Notes under the pieces: generated by a model
Databases searched by the model: none
What the model saw: the letters and a program-made list of their open reading frames with translations, nothing else
What the model was told of the DNA's origin: nothing
In this document: piece by piece, positions 60,647-64,000 of the stretch
Numbering within the stretch: the first letter of the stretch is position 1
Layout: each line of letters opens with the position of its first letter
DNA from: Halorussus pelagicus
Lineage (GTDB): Archaea > Halobacteriota > Halobacteria > Halobacteriales > Haladaptataceae
DNA length: 64,000 nucleotides
Assembly: GCF_004087835.1 (NCBI RefSeq)
Contig: NZ_CP035119.1
Span: 186,001-250,000, forward strand
Direction: 5' to 3'
Made by a program: the position numbers and the translations under genes

Positions 60647-61504
60647 ATGACCATTCCGTCGTTCGTCGTCGGCATCGCGGGGGGCACCGGGGCCGGAAAG
60701 ACGACGGTCGCCCGCGAAATCACCGAGGAAGTCGAGGACTCCGTGACACGCATTCCCATGGACAACTACTACAAAGACCTCAGTCACATGGACTACGAGG
60801 AGCGCACGGAGGTCAACTACGACCACCCCTCGGCGTTCGAGTGGGACCTCCTGCGCGAACACATGGACGCACTGCTCTCGGGCCAGACCATCGAGATGCC
60901 CCAGTACGACTTCGAGATACACAACCGGAAAGACGAGACCGTCACGGTCGAACCGACCGACGTTATCGTGCTGGAGGGCATCTTCGCGCTCTACGACGAG
61001 GAACTCAATGAGATGCTCGACATCCGGGTCTACGTCGAGACCGACGCCGACGTGCGCATCCTCCGGCGCATCGAGCGCGACGTGGTCGAGCGCGGCCGGG
61101 ACTTGGAGGGAGTCATCGACCAGTACCTCTCGACGGTCAAGCCGATGCACGAGCAGTTCGTCGCGCCGAGCAAGAAGCGCGCCGACCTCATCATTCCCGA
61201 GGGTGCCAACGCCGTCGCCGTGAACCTGTTGGAGGAGAAGGTCCGCGCGGAGACCTACACCGACTCGGGGTCGGCGTGGACCCTGAGCGACGAGGGCGTC
61301 GAGCGCGAGGACGCCGAACGACTCACGGTGACGAACACGGGCGCGGCGGACGCAGAGCGGAGTAGGGACGACGCGGAGCGAACCGCCGCCAACTCCGACG
61401 CCAGCGACGCCGAGCGCGGGGCGCGCGAGGGCGACGGACGCGCGACTGGGGAGTCCGACGCGGACTCCGAGAAGTGGAACGACGAGAACGCGAACGCGGA
61501 GTAG
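60647..61504 (+). CDS. udk: Uridine kinase
   Basis: 285 residues, about 210 of which form the P-loop kinase: Walker A GGTGAGKTT at 12-20, MDNYYKDLSHM, NYDHPSAFEWDLL, VIVLEGIFALYD, RRIERDVVERGRDLEG, LIIPEGANAVAVNLL. The last ~75 residues (from ~EREDAERLTV) are a disordered acidic tail (Ala/Asp/Glu/Arg). Phosphorylates uridine and cytidine. Confidence 0.92.
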   Translation: MTIPSFVVGIAGGTGAGKTTVAREITEEVEDSVTRIPMDNYYKDLSHMDYEERTEVNYDHPSAFEWDLLREHMDALLSGQTIEMPQYDFEIHNRKDETVTVEPTDVIVLEGIFALYDEELNEMLDIRVYVETDADVRILRRIERDVVERGRDLEGVIDQYLSTVKPMHEQFVAPSKKRADLIIPEGANAVAVNLLEEKVRAETYTDSGSAWTLSDEGVEREDAERLTVTNTGAADAERSRDDAERTAANSDASDAERGAREGDGRATGESDADSEKWNDENANAE

Positions 61505-61521
61505 TACCGAAAAAAGCCGAC

Positions 61522-61842
61522 TCAGGCGCTCTTCTTCTCGGGCGACTCGCCCTGCGGGTGGTAGTCCCAGAACCCGCCGCGGCGCATCCCCGCGCCGACG
61601 GCCTTGTGGAAGTCCACGATGGTCTCGAACTGCTCGCCCTCGACGTACTCGAAGATGTCTTCGACGCTGACGACGCGCTGGTAGTTGATGCGAATCGGTT
61701 CGTCGGCGTGGTCCTCAACGAACTCCCGCTTGTCGAGCGGGAAGTCCGCCTCGTCGTCGAGTTTCTTGGCGAGAATCGCCATGCCGTACTTGCGTCCGCC
61801 TTCGCTCCCTTCTTCGCCGTCGGGGTCGTGGGGCCAGTCCAT
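61522..61842 (-). CDS. Conserved haloarchaeal protein, DUF5785-like
   Basis: 106 residues: MDWPHDPDGEEGSEGGRKYG, MAILAKKLDDEADFPLDKREFVEDH in part, RVVSVEDIFEYVEGEQFE, GAGMRRGGFWDYHPQGE. I recognise it as the haloarchaeal family annotated DUF5785. ATG at 61842 chosen since the conserved region starts there. Convergent with the uridine kinase. Confidence 0.8.
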   Translation of the reverse strand: MDWPHDPDGEEGSEGGRKYGMAILAKKLDDEADFPLDKREFVEDHADEPIRINYQRVVSVEDIFEYVEGEQFETIVDFHKAVGAGMRRGGFWDYHPQGESPEKKSA

Positions 61843-62000
61843 GTGCGAACCGTTGGGTGGGTAGAGGAAAAGGATTTCTCTCTCGCGTAGGTGTCCTTCT
61901 CGGTCTCGGTCGGTTCGGCCCCGTAAATCGGACAGTAATTCGTACGAACACGACAAGTCGGACAGCGAGACTAGCTTCAGGCTTGAGCCAAGGAGTCACC

Positions 62001-62163
62001 GCACAGCACCGCAACCGCGGGCCACACGCCTCCCCAACCGACTGCGGTCCTCACTCCGTTGCGGTCCTCGTCCACCGGCGGACAAACCGCGTCCGCCGAG
62101 CCGTCGTTCGCATCCGCTCACGACGACCTCGCGCGGATGGGCGTGACCACTTGCGGGTCACGC
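62001..62163 (+). repeat. Dispersed intergenic repeat, copy 3, with downstream hairpin
   Basis: GCACAGCACCGCAACCGCGG then GCCACACGCCTCCCCAACC, then CTGCGGTCCTC, CCTCGCGCGGAT and hairpin GCGTGACC/GGTCACGC (62141-62163). Lies in the 380-bp gap between the DUF5785-like gene and tRNA-Ser; no gene there. Confidence 0.7.
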
Positions 62164-62222
62164 TCGCACGCGCCGGAGTTCGAAGTAAAAATATCGCTAC
62201 TGAGTAAAGTTTCGTCAGAATA

Positions 62223-62305
62223 CGGTGGGATTGGGATTTGAACCCAAGAGGCATGACGCCACCTGCTTTCAAGGCAGGCGCAATAGGCCGCTCTGCCATC
62301 CCACC
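62223..62305 (-). tRNA. tRNA-Ser (anticodon UGA)
   Basis: Minus strand, 83 nt, class II: acceptor GGTGGGA/TCCCACC, anticodon arm CCTGC-CTTGAAA-GCAGG (anticodon UGA), long variable arm GGCGTCATGCCTC, T-arm TTGGG-TTCAAAT-CCCAA, discriminator G as expected for Ser. Complete. Confidence 0.95.
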
Positions 62306-62333
62306 GCGCACTCGCACGTAGCGACTCGCGCGT

Positions 62334-63110
62334 CTAAGAACTGTCGGTCTGCCTTCGAACCAGTTCGAGACCGGCGTCGCCGTCCTCCACGCGGAGACTC
62401 CACTCCCGAAGCAGGGTCGCGGTGTGGCCCGGAACGATGCGCCCGGCGGCGGCGCGGGCGTTCAGTTCGGGCACGAGCGAGACCAAATCGGCCCCCGTGG
62501 CCACGCTGGTCGCGGTCGGCAGGAACCCGACCTCGTGGCCCGCATCGACGCCGCGGTTGGTCAGGGTCTCGACCTCGGGCGCGGCGTAGGCATCCTCGAA
62601 GTCCACCGTTTCGGTGAACCCCGCGAAGTGGACCCGACCGCGCTCGCTCGGGCCGAGAACGACCTCGTTGCGCCGGAGTTTCATCGCGGCGCTGTCTATC
62701 TCCTTACGAGTCAGCATCGGCGCAGTGGCCCGCACCACCGCGGCCGACTGCGCGCCCTCCTCGTTGAGCAGGTGCGAGACGGTGTTGCCAGCACGCGCGG
62801 CGAACGTCGAGCCGACCTGCACCTCGAAGCGCGCGTCGTCGGGGTCTTCGAGGGCGTCGGCGACGAGCGCCCGGACCTCCGCCTCGGCGCTCGGGTCGCC
62901 CGCGTCGGCGTGTTCGTCGGGAAGCGACTCCTCGTTGCGATAGTTGACCAGCAGTTCGCCGCCGCTCCGCTCTACCGCCCGGACGGTGTCTTTCAGCGTC
63001 GCGGCGTAGAGGTCGGCCGCCTCCTGCTCGGAGAGCGGCGACGACTCGGCGAGTTCCGGCAGTACCAGTCCCGGCCGCGGCGGATCCGCAAAGACGGCGA
63101 TGACAGTCAT
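62334..63110 (-). CDS. DUF2064-like (GT-A fold) protein
   Basis: 258 residues. MTVIAVFADPPRPGLVLPEL, LYAATLKDTVRAVERSG, RFEVQVGSTFAARAGNTVSHLL, AAVVRATAPMLTRKEID, RNEVVLGPSERGRVHFAGFT resemble the DUF2064/selenodomain-associated transferase 1 family (GT-A-like nucleotide-sugar fold, APxPG-x-AKTRL motif diverged here). Activity unknown; could be a nucleotidyltransferase-like enzyme. Monocistronic, convergent with the small gene at 63292? no, divergent from it. Confidence 0.65.
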   Translation of the reverse strand: MTVIAVFADPPRPGLVLPELAESSPLSEQEAADLYAATLKDTVRAVERSGGELLVNYRNEESLPDEHADAGDPSAEAEVRALVADALEDPDDARFEVQVGSTFAARAGNTVSHLLNEEGAQSAAVVRATAPMLTRKEIDSAAMKLRRNEVVLGPSERGRVHFAGFTETVDFEDAYAAPEVETLTNRGVDAGHEVGFLPTATSVATGADLVSLVPELNARAAAGRIVPGHTATLLREWSLRVEDGDAGLELVRRQTDSS

Positions 63111-63291
63111 ACCTCACTCTGGGTGGGCCGCGGCCTTGAAAGTCGTCATTCTCCGCTCGGCGACCCCGAGCGGTCGGCGAACCCCGAGCAGTAGGCGAAC
63201 CCCGAGTCTTCGACAACACCGGAGCGCTCTCGGCGACCCCGCCATTCGACGCGGCGGTCCCTTTTTGTCACCGGCGACCCTCCCCTCGCGT

Positions 63292-63498
63292 ATGAACTGG
63301 GTAAAAGCGCTGGCGACGCTGGCGGTCCTGACGGTGACGTTCGTCGCGGTCGGCGCGCTCGTCGGACTAATCGCCGCGGTCCTCGACAGCGTCGCGGCGC
63401 TCGCGGTCGTTGTCTTGTTGCTCGCGGCACTCCTCGGAGCGAGCAAGGCGGGCGCGTCGCCGAACCGCTTGCTATCGAACCCCTACTGGGGTCGCTGA
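63292..63498 (+). CDS. Small two-helix membrane protein
   Basis: 68 residues, two hydrophobic helices (about 5-30 and 32-52, Ala/Val/Leu-rich) and a basic C-terminus (ASPNRLLSNPYWGR). ATG at 63292 chosen; CTTTTTG at about 63261 may be the TATA box. Family not recognised. Confidence 0.65.
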   Translation: MNWVKALATLAVLTVTFVAVGALVGLIAAVLDSVAALAVVVLLLAALLGASKAGASPNRLLSNPYWGR

Positions 63499-63515
63499 CC
63501 CACTCAGACCGGAAT

Positions 63516-64000
63516 TCAGCGACTCCGCCGCCCCTTCGTCTGGCGGTAGTCCCGACTCATCAGCGACGAGAAGTGGTCGAGAAACGCCTCGCGCTCGGCG
63601 TCCGAGAGCGCGAGCGGGTCGCGCATGGGGACGATTTCGAAGCCCCGGCCCCGAATCGTCGTCGCGTGGTCGTCGTTCGCGTCGAACTCCGCGGCCGGGG
63701 TCGTGGTGTACTCCGTCGCAATCTCGGTCAGCGCGCGCTGGCCGACCGGCACCAGAATCTCGGGGTTTATCATCCTCACCTCGGCGTTGAGGTAGGGTTC
63801 GCAAGTCCGAATCTCCTCGTCGGTCGGCGACCGGTCAGGGTCTCGACAGCGCGCGAGATAGGTCACAAAGGCGTTGTCGAGTTCCGGTTCCGGGTCGCTC
63901 GGCAGGGAGTTGTTGAGACCGAGCAGGCCCAAGACGTGCTGGAGGGCTTCGCCTCGCTCGTCGCCCGTGAAGGGGACGCCCGTCCGGTCGGCCCCGGAAC
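63516..64000 (-). CDS. Uracil-DNA glycosylase superfamily protein (5' end outside window)
   Basis: Frame enters from the right edge; visible residues begin SGADRTGVPFTGDERGEALQ then HVLGLLGLNN, continue AFVTYLARCRDPDRSPTDEE, NPEILVPVGQRALTEI and RDPLALSDAEREAFLDHF. GADRTGVPFTGD and the Asn-rich NPE-VGxxA pattern are typical of haloarchaeal UDG-superfamily genes. Roughly 40-50 N-terminal residues are probably missing. The Met at 63932 is internal. Confidence 0.8.
   Translation of the reverse strand, partial: SGADRTGVPFTGDERGEALQHVLGLLGLNNSLPSDPEPELDNAFVTYLARCRDPDRSPTDEEIRTCEPYLNAEVRMINPEILVPVGQRALTEIATEYTTTPAAEFDANDDHATTIRGRGFEIVPMRDPLALSDAEREAFLDHFSSLMSRDYRQTKGRRSR

Noticed and set aside
60291-60650. 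119-codon plus-strand frame over the dispersed repeat
   Set aside because: Arg/Pro-rich translation of repeat and hairpin sequence; no start context or homology.

Overview
The window is about 64 kb of a high-GC, gene-dense chromosome from a halophilic archaeon (class Halobacteria). The evidence is the strongly acidic proteins, haloarchaeal-only families (DUF7344-, DUF7331-, DUF7521- and DUF7500-like, CheF), an archaellum with an ArlCE fusion, Tat-type signal peptides, archaeal TATA boxes about 25-30 bp before start codons (leaderless mRNAs), a GTP cyclohydrolase III and archaeal tRNAs. The species cannot be named from the sequence alone.

Region 1 (1-14.7 kb) is a surface-glycan locus. A glmM-type phosphohexomutase runs off the left edge behind a DUF7344-type HTH/membrane gene. 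Divergent from them is a tightly overlapping operon of hexapeptide acetyltransferase, DegT aminotransferase, Gfo/Idh dehydrogenase, nucleotide-sugar dehydrogenase and UDP-GlcNAc-type 2-epimerase. This is the full set needed to turn UDP-GlcNAc into a UDP-2,3-diacetamido-2,3-dideoxy-uronic acid (the WbpA/B/E/D/I route). A deacetylase-like protein, a FemAB/GNAT-like acyltransferase, a large polytopic membrane protein, a Wzx-type flippase and a sugar epimerase follow. GlmU (22.4 kb, minus), GlmS (22.8 kb, plus) and a second polysaccharide deacetylase complete the UDP-GlcNAc supply.

Region 2 (14.8-44 kb) is a motility island wrapped around glmU/glmS. It holds two CheF adaptors, a soluble methyl-accepting protein, a HEAT-repeat protein, one archaellin (arlB, with four N-glycosylation sequons), a small HTH regulator, two CheW, a sensor histidine kinase, the arlCE-F-G-H-I-J operon and a cheY-B-A-C-C-D-R operon. 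The promoters of arlB, arlCE, cheY and the transducer carry a shared palindromic element (TTATCA-N4-TGATAA type) 10-12 bp upstream of the TATA box. A near-identical copy of the transducer's version sits inside the core promoter of the HTH gene at 20541, so that small regulator is a candidate motility regulator that also represses itself. The archaellin is a plausible acceptor of the region 1 glycan.

Region 3 (44-64 kb) is housekeeping: a Rieske protein, small zinc-finger and HTH proteins, tRNA-Thr(UGU), phosphoglycerate kinase, a branched-chain amino-acid-type ABC importer (binding protein on plus, livF-G-M-H on minus, tail to tail), a CBS-domain protein, GTP cyclohydrolase III, a cold-shock protein, uridine kinase-like protein, tRNA-Ser(UGA), and a uracil-DNA glycosylase-family gene running off the right edge. 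Intergenic gaps hold at least four copies of a dispersed repeat (core ending CACGCCTCCCCAACC), and an atypical tRNA-like gene lies next to one of them. No IS element, CRISPR array, rRNA or replication origin was recognised.
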